Assembly (NCBI RefSeq): GCF_900753045.1
Contig: NZ_CAADXO010000078.1
Coordinates: forward strand, 1-47,141
Length of the DNA: 47,141 nucleotides
Reading direction: 5' to 3'
Source: an uncultured Phascolarctobacterium sp.
GTDB taxonomy: Bacteria; Bacillota; Negativicutes; Acidaminococcales; Acidaminococcaceae
In this document: positions 25,215 through 33,171 of the stretch, one piece after another
Position numbering within the stretch: the first letter of the stretch is position 1
Layout: each line of letters opens with the position of its first letter
Notes under the pieces: model-generated
Told to the model about the DNA's origin: nothing
Database searches by the model: none
Seen by the model: the letters and a program-made list of their open reading frames with translations, nothing else
Program-made: the position numbers and the translations under genes

Positions 25215-26432
25215 ATGGCTTTGATAAGAAATTTTCCGGTGCCGTCTGACAGGATGGCCATCATCAGCACGCTGCTGAATTTTGAGGATGCTGTTGTGCT
25301 GGAGTATGGTCCCGAAGGAACAACACATTTCAGCATGAATTTTTTCAATAAGCTGGGGCAGGATTATCCTGACAGACTTTTTACTACCGGTGTAGATGAC
25401 AGTGATATTATTATGGGCAGTACCGAGCATCTGGAAAGAGGTGTTTTGGAGCTGGATGCTTTATATTCACCTAAGGCTATTTTTGTGCTGACCTCTTCTG
25501 TAACCTCTATTATAGGTACAGATATTGTGGGAATTTGTGACAGCCTGCAGGGCAAGGTTCAGAGCAGGCTGATTCCTGTAAATTCCTCCGGTTTGGGCGC
25601 TGATTACAGCGCAGGCTTGCGAAAAATATACCTGCAGCTGGCCGAGCTGTTTGCCAAGCCGGCCAATGCGAAGCAAAGCAAACGCTATAATATTTTGGGT
25701 GCTTCGCCGTTGCATTACAGAGCAGAATCCGATATCTGCGAAATAGAAAGCCTGTTGCGTGAAGCCTTTGGCTATGAGCTGCTGCATTGCTTTGCAATGA
25801 ATACGACTACGGAGGCACTTGCCGAGCTTGGCAGTGCCGAGCTGAATATTGTTCTGACGAACGAAGCTGTTCCCTGTGCGGAATATCTTCAAAGTGTTAC
25901 CGGTACTCCTTTTGTTTATCTGCCGCCTTATGGCTACAGTCAGACGACAGACTTTTTAAAGAGCGTTGCCACTGTTATCAATAAGCCTGTTAAGGAAGCT
26001 GTGCTGCAGCGTTTAGAGAAAAAGAACCGCAAACTGAAAATGCTTTTAAATTCTCCGCTGATGAGCAGAACTCCCGGTACTGTATTTTTAAAGGGCGATT
26101 ATGATGCAGTCAAAGGTCTGGGTGAATTCTTCAAGGAGCTGAGATTTAATGTAGCTCACAGCGTATGCGCACATAAAATAAGCGGTACTGCCACGGAAGG
26201 CATAGAGTACTTTAAAGAAGAGAAAGAATATCTGCAGCTGCTAAAGGATGTTCATCATTGTCTTGTTTTGGCCGATGAGGATACTATGGCAAAAGCTGAT
26301 GCGACAAACTTTAAAATCTGTGTCAGCCATCCCTGCTTCAGTCATAGGACGATTGCCAGCCATTTGCCGTTTATGGGCGAATGGGGCGCAGATATGCTTT
26401 TTGAGTATATTCAGCAGTACGTAAATATGTAA
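25215..26432 (+). CDS. Nitrogenase component 1-like protein (NifK/NifN/BchB-like), Cys-poor partner
   Basis: A 405-aa protein with the same fold: VVLEYGPEGTTHFSMNFF, TTGVDDSDIIMGSTEHLERG (compare the E-x-x-x-GG segment of NifK), VLTSSVTSIIGTDIVGI and AHKISGTATEG near the end. Where component 1 proteins have Cys (GPxGC and TTCxxxIGDD), this protein has Thr36 or His38 and Ser95, so it probably cannot hold a cluster by itself. It should pair with the upstream Cys-containing subunit, as BchB pairs with BchN and donates an Asp. The ATG at 25215 lies three bases after the upstream stop, with GAGGAGAAG as ribosome site, indicating coupled translation. It is last in the unit. Confidence 0.82.
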   Translation: MALIRNFPVPSDRMAIISTLLNFEDAVVLEYGPEGTTHFSMNFFNKLGQDYPDRLFTTGVDDSDIIMGSTEHLERGVLELDALYSPKAIFVLTSSVTSIIGTDIVGICDSLQGKVQSRLIPVNSSGLGADYSAGLRKIYLQLAELFAKPANAKQSKRYNILGASPLHYRAESDICEIESLLREAFGYELLHCFAMNTTTEALAELGSAELNIVLTNEAVPCAEYLQSVTGTPFVYLPPYGYSQTTDFLKSVATVINKPVKEAVLQRLEKKNRKLKMLLNSPLMSRTPGTVFLKGDYDAVKGLGEFFKELRFNVAHSVCAHKISGTATEGIEYFKEEKEYLQLLKDVHHCLVLADEDTMAKADATNFKICVSHPCFSHRTIASHLPFMGEWGADMLFEYIQQYVNM

Positions 26433-26460
26433 TTTTGTTGCCTATTGATTTTTAGCAGAC

Positions 26461-26495
26461 AAAAATCCCCTTGAGTTTTAAGCTCAAGGGGATTA
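26461..26495 (-). terminator. Intrinsic terminator between convergent genes
   Basis: AATCCCCTTGAG pairs with CTCAAGGGGATT. On the minus strand TTTTT follows directly (serving the BASS transporter gene); on the plus strand AGTATATTTT follows, so it may also end the nitrogenase-like unit. Confidence 0.9.
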
Positions 26496-26519
26496 GTATA
26501 TTTTAACCAAATTTAATTT

Positions 26520-27521
26520 TTAAGCTTTGGCAGCTTCTGCTTCAACAGCTTCTTCCTTAGCGTAATCCGGATCAAATTTCGGATTCAGGTAGTTTTGGTA
26601 AGCCCATGCCAGCAGAGCACCGGAAATATTGTGCCATGCGGAGAAAACAGCGCCGGGAACGGTTGCGGCAGGCAGAGCAGCGAAGTGTGCTTTTGCCAGG
26701 CCGGTTGCCAGACCGGAGTTCTGCATGCCAACTTCGATGGACAGGGCAACAGCCTTTTTCCAGCTGAGGCCGGTGAAGCGGGCGATGGCAAAGCCAAGAG
26801 CGTAACCGCAGCAGTTATGCAGAATAACTACCAGCAGAATCAGGCCGGGAGCCTTCAGAATCAGGTCACGGCTGGCGCCGATAACACCTGCGATAATCAG
26901 AGAAATTGCAATGGAGGATACAGCCGGCAGATAGTCGGTTGCTGCTTCGGCAAGCTTAGGCAGGAAGGATTTAACAGCCAGACCTAAGCAGATAGGCAGG
27001 ATAACGATTTGTACGATACTCCAGAACATACCGACCGGATCGAAGTTAATCTTTTCACCGATAATCATGTAGGTGATGAACGGAGTCAGAATCGGAGAAA
27101 GTACAGTGGAAACACTGGTCATGGTTACGGAAAGTGCAACGTCACCTTTGGACATAAAGGTGATTACGTTGGAGGAGGTACCGCCGGGGCAGGTGCCTAC
27201 CAGTACAACGCCGGTGGTCAGTGCCGGGTCCAGATTAAAGGCAACGGACAGCAGGTATGCCAGGAAAGGCATTACGAAATACTGAGCGCAGCAGCCGATG
27301 ATAATATCGAGCGGGCGTTTCAGAACCAGCGCGAAGTCCTTCAGGTTCAGTGTGGTGCCCATGCCGAACATTACGATACCGAGCATGCAGCTTAGGACGC
27401 TGATGCCGTGTACCTTACCCAATACCCACAAAAAGTTCTGCGGCATTGTGAGGCCGAGAACCAGAAAAACGATGGCGATGATGCCAAAGAATTTGCCGAT
27501 TAAAGCACAAAATTGTTTCAT
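26520..27521 (-). CDS. Bile acid:sodium symporter (BASS) family transporter
   Basis: A 333-aa inner-membrane protein with about ten helices. Family features are LGIVMFGMGTTLNLKDFALVL, VLVGTCPGGTSSNVITFMSKGDVALSVT (the conserved sodium-site crossover region) and ALSIEVGMQNSGLATGLA (second crossover helix). BASS proteins carry bile acids, pantothenate, pyruvate or other organic anions with Na+. The bacterial substrate cannot be told from sequence alone. The start is the ATG at 27519-27521 with AGAGGTAA upstream; an extension of 19 residues upstream is unlikely. The C-terminal tail is Glu/Ala-rich (EEAVEAEAAKA). Confidence 0.9.
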   Translation of the reverse strand: MKQFCALIGKFFGIIAIVFLVLGLTMPQNFLWVLGKVHGISVLSCMLGIVMFGMGTTLNLKDFALVLKRPLDIIIGCCAQYFVMPFLAYLLSVAFNLDPALTTGVVLVGTCPGGTSSNVITFMSKGDVALSVTMTSVSTVLSPILTPFITYMIIGEKINFDPVGMFWSIVQIVILPICLGLAVKSFLPKLAEAATDYLPAVSSIAISLIIAGVIGASRDLILKAPGLILLVVILHNCCGYALGFAIARFTGLSWKKAVALSIEVGMQNSGLATGLAKAHFAALPAATVPGAVFSAWHNISGALLAWAYQNYLNPKFDPDYAKEEAVEAEAAKA

Positions 27522-27733
27522 TATGAAATTACCTCTTTCCCTTAATAAAAAAATAATAATTTTAGAGAGTAGCATCAAAGCTCTCTCCTTTGTCTGTAAT
27601 GTCCACTATTATAACAAAGACAGAAGAGGAAATAAAGAGTTTGCTGTAAAAAACGGTAAAAAATTTTAAAAACAGCAGAATTGTGTTATAATGTTAATAT
27701 AAATTGCGAAAAATACGGACGGAGGTACGCTAC

Positions 27734-28351
27734 TTGTATACTATAAGCAGAGATTACCGCAAAGAAATTGTGATTGAAAAATCACGTTTTATCTGCTCGC
27801 TGAAAAAGGTGCACAGCGAAGCAGAGGCCCAGGAGTTCATTAAGGCCGTAAAAAAAGAGTTCTGGGATGCAACGCACAACTGCTCCGCCTATATCGTGGA
27901 TGACCTGGCACAGCGCTCCAGTGACGATGGCGAGCCGAGCGGTACTGCCGGCATTCCGATGCTGGAGGTGCTGCGTAAGAACGGACTGACGGAAACCGCT
28001 GCCGTGGTGACACGTTACTTCGGCGGCATTAAGCTGGGCGCAGGCGGACTAGTGCGCGCTTACAGCGGCAGTGTGGCAGGCGCGGTGAAGGAAGCCGGAC
28101 TGGCGCAGAAAATTTTGCTTGGCTATTACAGCTTTTTATATGATGTCAACAGCGTCGGACGCATTCTGAATGTGCTTTATCAGCAGCAGCTGTTTGAAAT
28201 TGCCGATGTGCAGTATGACCTGCGCGCCAAGGTTATCCTGAAAATGCGCGCGGAGCAAAAGGCAGAGGCCGAAGCCTGGCTGACAGAGAACCTCAATCAG
28301 CAGATAGAGCTGGAACAGGAGGGCACAGAGTTCGCTGAGGTGGCGCTGTAG
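27734..28351 (+). CDS. yigZ: YigZ/IMPACT-family protein
   Basis: A 205-aa protein with the UPF0029 signature: KKEFWDATHNCSAYIVDD, SSDDGEPSGTAGIPML and RYFGGIKLGAGGLVRAYSGS. A C-terminal DUF1949-type ferredoxin-like domain follows. Relatives of the eukaryotic IMPACT protein are thought to interact with the translation or ribosome-rescue machinery; the exact bacterial role is unclear. The start is the TTG at 27734, because GGAGGT lies seven bases upstream and the length then equals the usual family length. A terminator follows and dnaB comes next on the same strand. Confidence 0.9.
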   Translation: MYTISRDYRKEIVIEKSRFICSLKKVHSEAEAQEFIKAVKKEFWDATHNCSAYIVDDLAQRSSDDGEPSGTAGIPMLEVLRKNGLTETAAVVTRYFGGIKLGAGGLVRAYSGSVAGAVKEAGLAQKILLGYYSFLYDVNSVGRILNVLYQQQLFEIADVQYDLRAKVILKMRAEQKAEAEAWLTENLNQQIELEQEGTEFAEVAL

Positions 28352-28375
28352 CTTGCAATAGGAAAAAATTATACG

Positions 28376-28418
28376 AACAATCTCCCTTAGGCTATTGCTT
28401 GCGGGAGGTTGTTTTTTT
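28376..28418 (+). terminator. Intrinsic terminator after yigZ
   Basis: AACAATCTCCC pairs with GGGAGGTTGTT, followed by seven T. Confidence 0.9.
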
Positions 28419-28524
28419 GCCCTAGGGCCAATGTCAGGCAGATAAAAAAAGCTGGCCTCAGTAGTAAAAAGAACTACCGTATTGTATAATAAATAGTGGT
28501 AGAGAGAAGAGGAGGTAGAAGCGA

Positions 28525-29880
28525 GTGATTGAAGAAAGAGTACCACCACAAAATATAGAAGCCGAGCAGGCTGTGCTCGGTGCTATGCTGATTGATAAAG
28601 AGGCTATCGCCAAGGCGACCGAAGTGCTGTCGGCAGATGACTTTTACCGCGAGGCGCATCGTGTTATTTTTAGTGCGATGCTGGAGCTTTATAATAAGAA
28701 TGAAGCAGTAGATATGGTTACTGTGACAGAAATACTCAAGCGTGATAATAAGCTGGAGGATATCGGCGGCATTGCCTACATCACCAGTCTGGCGAACGTG
28801 GTGCTGACGGCGGCCAACGTTAAGTACCATGCGGAGATTGTTGCTGAAAAGTCGGTTTTGCGTCAGCTTGTGCGCGTTTCTACCGAAATTGCGGCTATGG
28901 GCTATGAGGCCAATGAGGATGTCGGTACGCTGCTGGATACAGCGGAAAGCCGCATTCTGGAAATTTCCAACCGCAAGAAAAAGACGGATTTTACAGCAAT
29001 TAACGACGTATTGATGGACAGTGTGCAGAGTATCGAAAGTCTGCTGCAGAACAAGGGCGGTCTTACAGGTCTGCCTGCAGGCTTTGCGGATTTGGACAAG
29101 CTGACGAGCGGTCTGCATCCTTCCGATTTTATTATTCTGGCAGCGCGTCCTTCCATGGGTAAAACTGCGCTGGCGCTGAACATTGTGCAGAACGTAGCGC
29201 TGCGTGCGCACAAAGTCATCGGCGGCGAACCGCGTAGCGTAGCCTTCTTCAGCCTGGAAATGAGCAAGGAGCAGCTGGTTAACCGTATGTTGTGCGCCGA
29301 AGCAGGCATCGACAGCCAGCGCCTGCGCGTAGGCGAGATGCATGACGAGGACTGGACGCACCTTTGGGATGCCTGCGATACGATGAGCCGTGCGAAAATC
29401 TATATTGATGATACGGCGGGCATTACGGCGATGGATATGCGCAGCCGTGCACGCCGCTTGAAGGCAGAGCATGGTCTGGATTTGATCGTTGTCGATTACC
29501 TGCAGCTGATGCAGGGCAGCGGCAAGCGCAATTATTCCGGCGACCGTCAGCAGGAGGTTTCGGAAATTTCCCGCTCACTGAAGGCTTTGGCGCGTGAGCT
29601 TGATGTGCCGGTGCTGGCGCTGTCACAGCTGAGCCGTAGCGTTGAATCGCGTCAGGTTAAGCGTCCTATGCTCAGTGACCTGCGTGAGTCCGGTTCTCTG
29701 GAGCAGGATGCGGATATCGTAGCATTCCTGTATCGCGAGGATTACTACAATCCGGAAACGGAAAACAAGCACACCGAGCTGATTATTGCTAAGCATCGTA
29801 ACGGTCCGGTAGATACGGTTAATCTGTTCTTCCAAAAGCAGTTCACCAAATTTGTCGGCTTTACGAAGCGCGAAAGCTGA
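28525..29880 (+). CDS. dnaB: Replicative DNA helicase DnaB
   Basis: A 451-aa protein with the DnaB N-terminal collar domain (PPQNIEAEQAVLGAMLID) and the RecA-like helicase domain: AARPSMGKTALAL (Walker A, Lys213), FFSLEMSKEQL, IDDTAGITAMDMRSRARRL, LIVVDYLQLMQG (Walker B) and LSDLRESGSLEQDADIVAF. It unwinds the replication fork as a hexamer. The start is a GTG at 28525 with GGAGGT eight bases upstream. A short insertion relative to many DnaB proteins is visible at AHKVIGGEPRSVAFFS. A TATAAT lies at 28485-28490. It is a single-gene unit between two terminators. Confidence 0.97.
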   Translation: MIEERVPPQNIEAEQAVLGAMLIDKEAIAKATEVLSADDFYREAHRVIFSAMLELYNKNEAVDMVTVTEILKRDNKLEDIGGIAYITSLANVVLTAANVKYHAEIVAEKSVLRQLVRVSTEIAAMGYEANEDVGTLLDTAESRILEISNRKKKTDFTAINDVLMDSVQSIESLLQNKGGLTGLPAGFADLDKLTSGLHPSDFIILAARPSMGKTALALNIVQNVALRAHKVIGGEPRSVAFFSLEMSKEQLVNRMLCAEAGIDSQRLRVGEMHDEDWTHLWDACDTMSRAKIYIDDTAGITAMDMRSRARRLKAEHGLDLIVVDYLQLMQGSGKRNYSGDRQQEVSEISRSLKALARELDVPVLALSQLSRSVESRQVKRPMLSDLRESGSLEQDADIVAFLYREDYYNPETENKHTELIIAKHRNGPVDTVNLFFQKQFTKFVGFTKRES

Positions 29881-29902
29881 GAATAGAATACAGCGATATA
29901 AT

Positions 29903-29937
29903 AAAAGTCCCGGGATTTTAACATCTCGGGACTTTTT
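29903..29937 (+). terminator. Intrinsic terminator after dnaB
   Basis: AAAGTCCCG pairs with CGGGACTTT, followed by a T-run. Confidence 0.93.
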
Positions 29938-30094
29938 GAGTATTGAATGGAGCATTGCCTGAAGGGGGGTTAAAAGCGTGAAATTTATTCTCTTGGCAAA
30001 AGATTTTTTCTGATAAGTGTAAAAAAGCTTACAAGGAAGCTGCGAAGAAAAACCGAATATTTTACCTAAAATCAACAAAAAATGTTCATAAAGC

Positions 30095-30123
30095 TTGCGA
30101 TAAGACGCGGAAAATGATATGAT
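30095..30123 (+). promoter_or_regulatory. Promoter of the purB-purA operon
   Basis: TTGCGA and TATGAT are spaced by exactly 17 bases. The transcript would start near 30130 and run straight into the hairpin at 30149-30186. Confidence 0.7.
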
Positions 30124-30148
30124 ATTTATGCAACAAAGTGTAGTGAAG

Positions 30149-30186
30149 AATCTGAAGGTAATATCTGTGGCTTTCAGATGTTTTTT
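30149..30186 (+). terminator. Terminator-like hairpin in the purB leader (candidate attenuator)
   Basis: AATCTGAAGG pairs with CTTTCAGAT (one wobble or mismatch), followed by GTTTTTT. It lies between the promoter and the GGGAGG ribosome site of purB, so it could cut off transcription before the gene. Confidence 0.6.
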
Positions 30187-30219
30187 CATGAATAAAATTG
30201 TCTTGGGAGGCATACAAAA

Positions 30220-31512
30220 ATGATTGATCGTTATACTCATCCTGAAATGGGTAATATCTGGACACTCGAAAATGAATTCCGTACCATGCTGAAGGTAGAA
30301 ATTCTGGCTTGCGAGGCTATGAACAAACTGGGCATTGTGCCTGACGAAGCGCTGAAGGATATTCAGACGAAGGCTGACTTCCGTCTGGACCGCATTAAGG
30401 AAATTGAAGCAGTTACCAACCATGATGTTATTGCTTTCCTGACTAATGTGGCTGAGTATGTAGGCGATGCGTCCAAATACATTCACAAAGGCCTGACCTC
30501 CAGCGACGTAAAGGATACTGCACTGTGCTACATGACCGTACAATCCGCAGACCTGATTATGCGTCATCTGGTAAACTTCCATGAAATTCTGCGCCGTCGT
30601 GCCGCTGAATTCAAATATACCGTTATGATCGGCCGTACCCACGGTATCCACGCAGAACCGATGACCTTCGGTATGAAATTCCTGCTGTGGTCCGCTGAAA
30701 TCGAGCGTAACATCGAACGTCTGAAACAAGCGCGTGAAATGATGGCAGTCGGCAAGCTGTCCGGTGCTGTAGGCACTTACTCCAACATCGATCCGTTTGT
30801 AGAAAAATATGTCTGCGAAAAGCTGGAGCTCACTCCGGTACGCCTGGCAACTCAGGTTATCCAACGTGACCGTCATGCACATTTCATGACTACTCTGGCA
30901 ATCATCGGTTCCTCTCTGGATAAGATGGCAACCGAAATCCGTAACCTGCAGCGTACCGATATCCGTGAAGCTGAAGAATATTTTGCACCCGGCCAAAAGG
31001 GTTCTTCCGCTATGCCGCATAAACGTAATCCTATCACCTGCGAAAAGGTTTCCGGTATGGCTCGCCTGCTGCGCGGCTATGCAGTAGCAGCTCTGGAGGA
31101 TGTAACCCTGTGGCATGAACGCGATATCTCCCATTCTTCCGTAGAACGCGTTATTCTGCCGGACGCAACTATTGCTCTGGACCATATGCTGCGTAAATTC
31201 TCCAACATCATCGACAAGCTGCTGGTATATCCTGATGCAATGATTGCCAACATGAACAAAACCGGCGGTCTGATTTTCAGCCAAAACCTGCTGATTGCTC
31301 TGGTTACCAAAGGTGTACTGCGTGAGGACGCTTACAAATGGGTACAACGCAACGCTATGGCACGTTGGCTGCAAGGCGCTGACTTCAAGACCAACGTTGA
31401 AGCTGACCCGGATATCAAGAAATATCTGACCGACGAAGAGGTTGAGCATTGCTTCGATCCGAAACCGATGCTGCGCCACGTTGACGAGATTTTTGCTAGA
31501 TTTGGTTTATAA
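30220..31512 (+). CDS. purB: Adenylosuccinate lyase
   Basis: A 430-aa fumarase/aspartase-superfamily enzyme. Visible marks are the N-terminal YTHPEMGNIW, TSSDVKDTALC, GRTHGIHAEPMTFG (catalytic His) and the signature GQKGSSAMPHKRNP with the flexible catalytic Ser loop. It removes fumarate from SAICAR and from adenylosuccinate, two steps of purine synthesis. GGGAGG precedes the ATG. Codon choice is strongly biased, suggesting high expression. purA follows after 22 bp, so the pair that turns IMP into AMP is made as an operon. Confidence 0.97.
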   Translation: MIDRYTHPEMGNIWTLENEFRTMLKVEILACEAMNKLGIVPDEALKDIQTKADFRLDRIKEIEAVTNHDVIAFLTNVAEYVGDASKYIHKGLTSSDVKDTALCYMTVQSADLIMRHLVNFHEILRRRAAEFKYTVMIGRTHGIHAEPMTFGMKFLLWSAEIERNIERLKQAREMMAVGKLSGAVGTYSNIDPFVEKYVCEKLELTPVRLATQVIQRDRHAHFMTTLAIIGSSLDKMATEIRNLQRTDIREAEEYFAPGQKGSSAMPHKRNPITCEKVSGMARLLRGYAVAALEDVTLWHERDISHSSVERVILPDATIALDHMLRKFSNIIDKLLVYPDAMIANMNKTGGLIFSQNLLIALVTKGVLREDAYKWVQRNAMARWLQGADFKTNVEADPDIKKYLTDEEVEHCFDPKPMLRHVDEIFARFGL

Positions 31513-31534
31513 TTTTGATAAGGAGTGACTGCTA

Positions 31535-32824
31535 ATGTCATCTGTTGTAGTTTTAGGCGCCCAATGGGGCGATGAGGGTAAAGGTAAAATTGTTGACTAT
31601 TTGGCACAAAAGGCTGACGCTGTAGTTCGTTACAGCGGCGGTTCCAATGCAGGCCATACCGTTGTAGTTAACAACATTAATTATAAGCTGCGTCTGCTGC
31701 CCTCCGGCGTACTGTTTAATGATAAGACTAACGTTCTGGGCAACGGCGTTGTAATCAACCCCGGCGTTGTGCTGGCTGAAATCGCCGGCATGAAGGAAAA
31801 GGGCATTGATTGCAGCAATCTGGTTATCTCTGACCGTGCACACGTTGTTCTGCCGTATCATCAACGTCTTGATGAGCTGCAGGAGGAAGCACTGGGCAAT
31901 CACAAAATCGGCACCACCAAAGGCGGCATCGGCCCCTGCTACATGGATAAGGTTGCTCGCGTAGGCATCCGTATCTGCGATCTGATGGAGCCCGAAACCT
32001 TTGCTGATAAGCTGAAGGTTAATCTGGAAGCAAAAAATGCTATTATCACCAAAATTTACGGTGCAGAACCGTTTGACTATGATACCGTACTGAAGGAATA
32101 TCTGGCTTATGCAGAAGAGCTGCGTCCGTACGTTGCCGATACCGGCGTTGTTATGGATGAGCTGTTCAGCGCCGGCAAAAACGTTTTGTTTGAAGGCGCA
32201 CAGGCTACCTTCCTTGATATCGACCATGGTACCTATCCGTATGTTACCAGCTCCAACCCGACTGCAGGTAATGCCTGCACCGGCAGCGGCGTAGGTCCCC
32301 GCTTCATCGACCATGTTGTCGGCGTAGTTAAGGCTTATACCACCCGCGTTGGCGAAGGCCCCTTCATCACCGAGCTGCTGGATACCGATGGCCCCGGCAA
32401 CCAAATCCGCGAAACCGGCCATGAATACGGCACCGTAACCGGTCGTCCGCGTCGTTGCGGCTGGCTGGATGCTTTCATGCTGCGTTACAGCGCACGCCTG
32501 AACAGCCTGGATTATCTGGCAATTACCCGTCTGGATATCCTCGACCAAATGCCGAAGATTAAAATGTGCGTTGGCTACAAGATTGGCGATGAGGTTATCA
32601 AACGCATTCCTGCAAGCCTGAACGTTCTGGCTAAGGTTGAGCCGATTTTCGAAGAGTTCGACGGCTGGATGACCGATATCAGCGGCATCCGCAACTATGA
32701 CGAGCTGCCGGAAAACGCTAAGAAATATCTGGCTAAAATCAGCGAGGTATCCGGTGTTGAGCTGGGTATTATCTCCGTTGGTCCTAACCGTGAGCAGACC
32801 ATCGTTCTGAAAGAGCTGCTGTAA
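31535..32824 (+). CDS. purA: Adenylosuccinate synthetase
   Basis: A 429-aa GTP-dependent enzyme that joins IMP and aspartate to form adenylosuccinate. It starts with VLGAQWGDEGKGKIVDYL (phosphate loop with catalytic Asp and the Lys of GDEGKGK). It continues with YSGGSNAGHTV (catalytic His), GTTKGGIGPCYMDK, and YVTSSNPTAGNACTGSGVGP near the IMP site. A C-terminal GRPRRCGWLDAFMLRYSARLN supplies the GTP/IMP contact arginines. Length and order are normal for the family. An AAGGAGTG ribosome site lies upstream. It is the second gene of the purB-purA operon. Confidence 0.98.
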   Translation: MSSVVVLGAQWGDEGKGKIVDYLAQKADAVVRYSGGSNAGHTVVVNNINYKLRLLPSGVLFNDKTNVLGNGVVINPGVVLAEIAGMKEKGIDCSNLVISDRAHVVLPYHQRLDELQEEALGNHKIGTTKGGIGPCYMDKVARVGIRICDLMEPETFADKLKVNLEAKNAIITKIYGAEPFDYDTVLKEYLAYAEELRPYVADTGVVMDELFSAGKNVLFEGAQATFLDIDHGTYPYVTSSNPTAGNACTGSGVGPRFIDHVVGVVKAYTTRVGEGPFITELLDTDGPGNQIRETGHEYGTVTGRPRRCGWLDAFMLRYSARLNSLDYLAITRLDILDQMPKIKMCVGYKIGDEVIKRIPASLNVLAKVEPIFEEFDGWMTDISGIRNYDELPENAKKYLAKISEVSGVELGIISVGPNREQTIVLKELL

Positions 32825-32867
32825 GCTTAGGCTGCTGAAAAAACAGCAAAAATATTTTAAAAAGTAC

Positions 32868-32896
32868 TTGACTTTCCTTGTGTTAGTCTGTATACT
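32868..32896 (+). promoter_or_regulatory. Promoter of tRNA-Lys
   Basis: TTGACT and TATACT are spaced by exactly 17 bases and end 29 bases before the tRNA. Confidence 0.85.
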
Positions 32897-32925
32897 ATTA
32901 ATGTTGCTAATTTATGGCGACAAAT

Positions 32926-33001
32926 GATTCACTAGCTCAGTTGGTAGAGCACCTGACTTTTAATCAGGGTGTCCCGAGTTCGAGTCTCGGGTGGATCACC
33001 A
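32926..33001 (+). tRNA. tRNA-Lys (anticodon TTT)
   Basis: A 76-base cloverleaf. The acceptor stem GATTCAC pairs with GTGGATC (one G-T pair). The D arm is GCTC...GAGC, the anticodon stem CCTGA/TCAGG holds loop CTTTTAA with anticodon TTT at 32959-32961, and the T arm is CCGAG-TTCGAGT-CTCGG. Discriminator A and an encoded CCA end the gene. A promoter precedes and a terminator follows it. Confidence 0.97.
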
Positions 33002-33011
33002 ACGAAAATAT

Positions 33012-33041
33012 GCCGTTCTTCGAAAGAAGAACGGCTTTTTT
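33012..33041 (+). terminator. Intrinsic terminator after tRNA-Lys
   Basis: GCCGTTCTTC and GAAGAACGGC form a perfect stem with a GAAA loop, followed by six T. Confidence 0.96.
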
Positions 33042-33096
33042 GTATTTACGGGTACAAATTCCGGCAAAACAGAATATAGTCCTGAAAATTTCCTCC

Positions 33097-33125
33097 TTGC
33101 TAATCAATTTCTACAGTAGTAATAT
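33097..33125 (+). promoter_or_regulatory. Possible promoter of the D-2-hydroxyacid dehydrogenase gene
   Basis: TTGCTA and TAATAT are spaced by 17 bases, 46 bases before the start codon. Confidence 0.5.
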
Positions 33126-33171
33126 GTAAGTGATAAGCAAAAATTTTACAGACTTTTTCGGAGGTGCTTTG

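Larger units (their letters stand above)
29881..30219 (+). other. Gene-free 339-bp region upstream of purB
   Basis: It holds the dnaB terminator, a candidate PurBox-like pair (30049-30061 and 30081-30093), the purB promoter, and a terminator-like hairpin between that promoter and the purB start. The stretch 29938-30045 is AT-rich with nothing else recognisable. Confidence 0.6.

Noticed and set aside
23926..26432. True nitrogenase (nitrogen fixation)
   Set aside because: No nifH, nifB, nifE/N or nifV, the cofactor-ligand motifs are not evident, and the second subunit lacks the P-cluster Cys.
29623..31479. Very long open frame on the minus strand opposite dnaB end and purB
   Set aside because: It is the antisense of highly biased housekeeping genes, has no ribosome site and no recognisable protein features.
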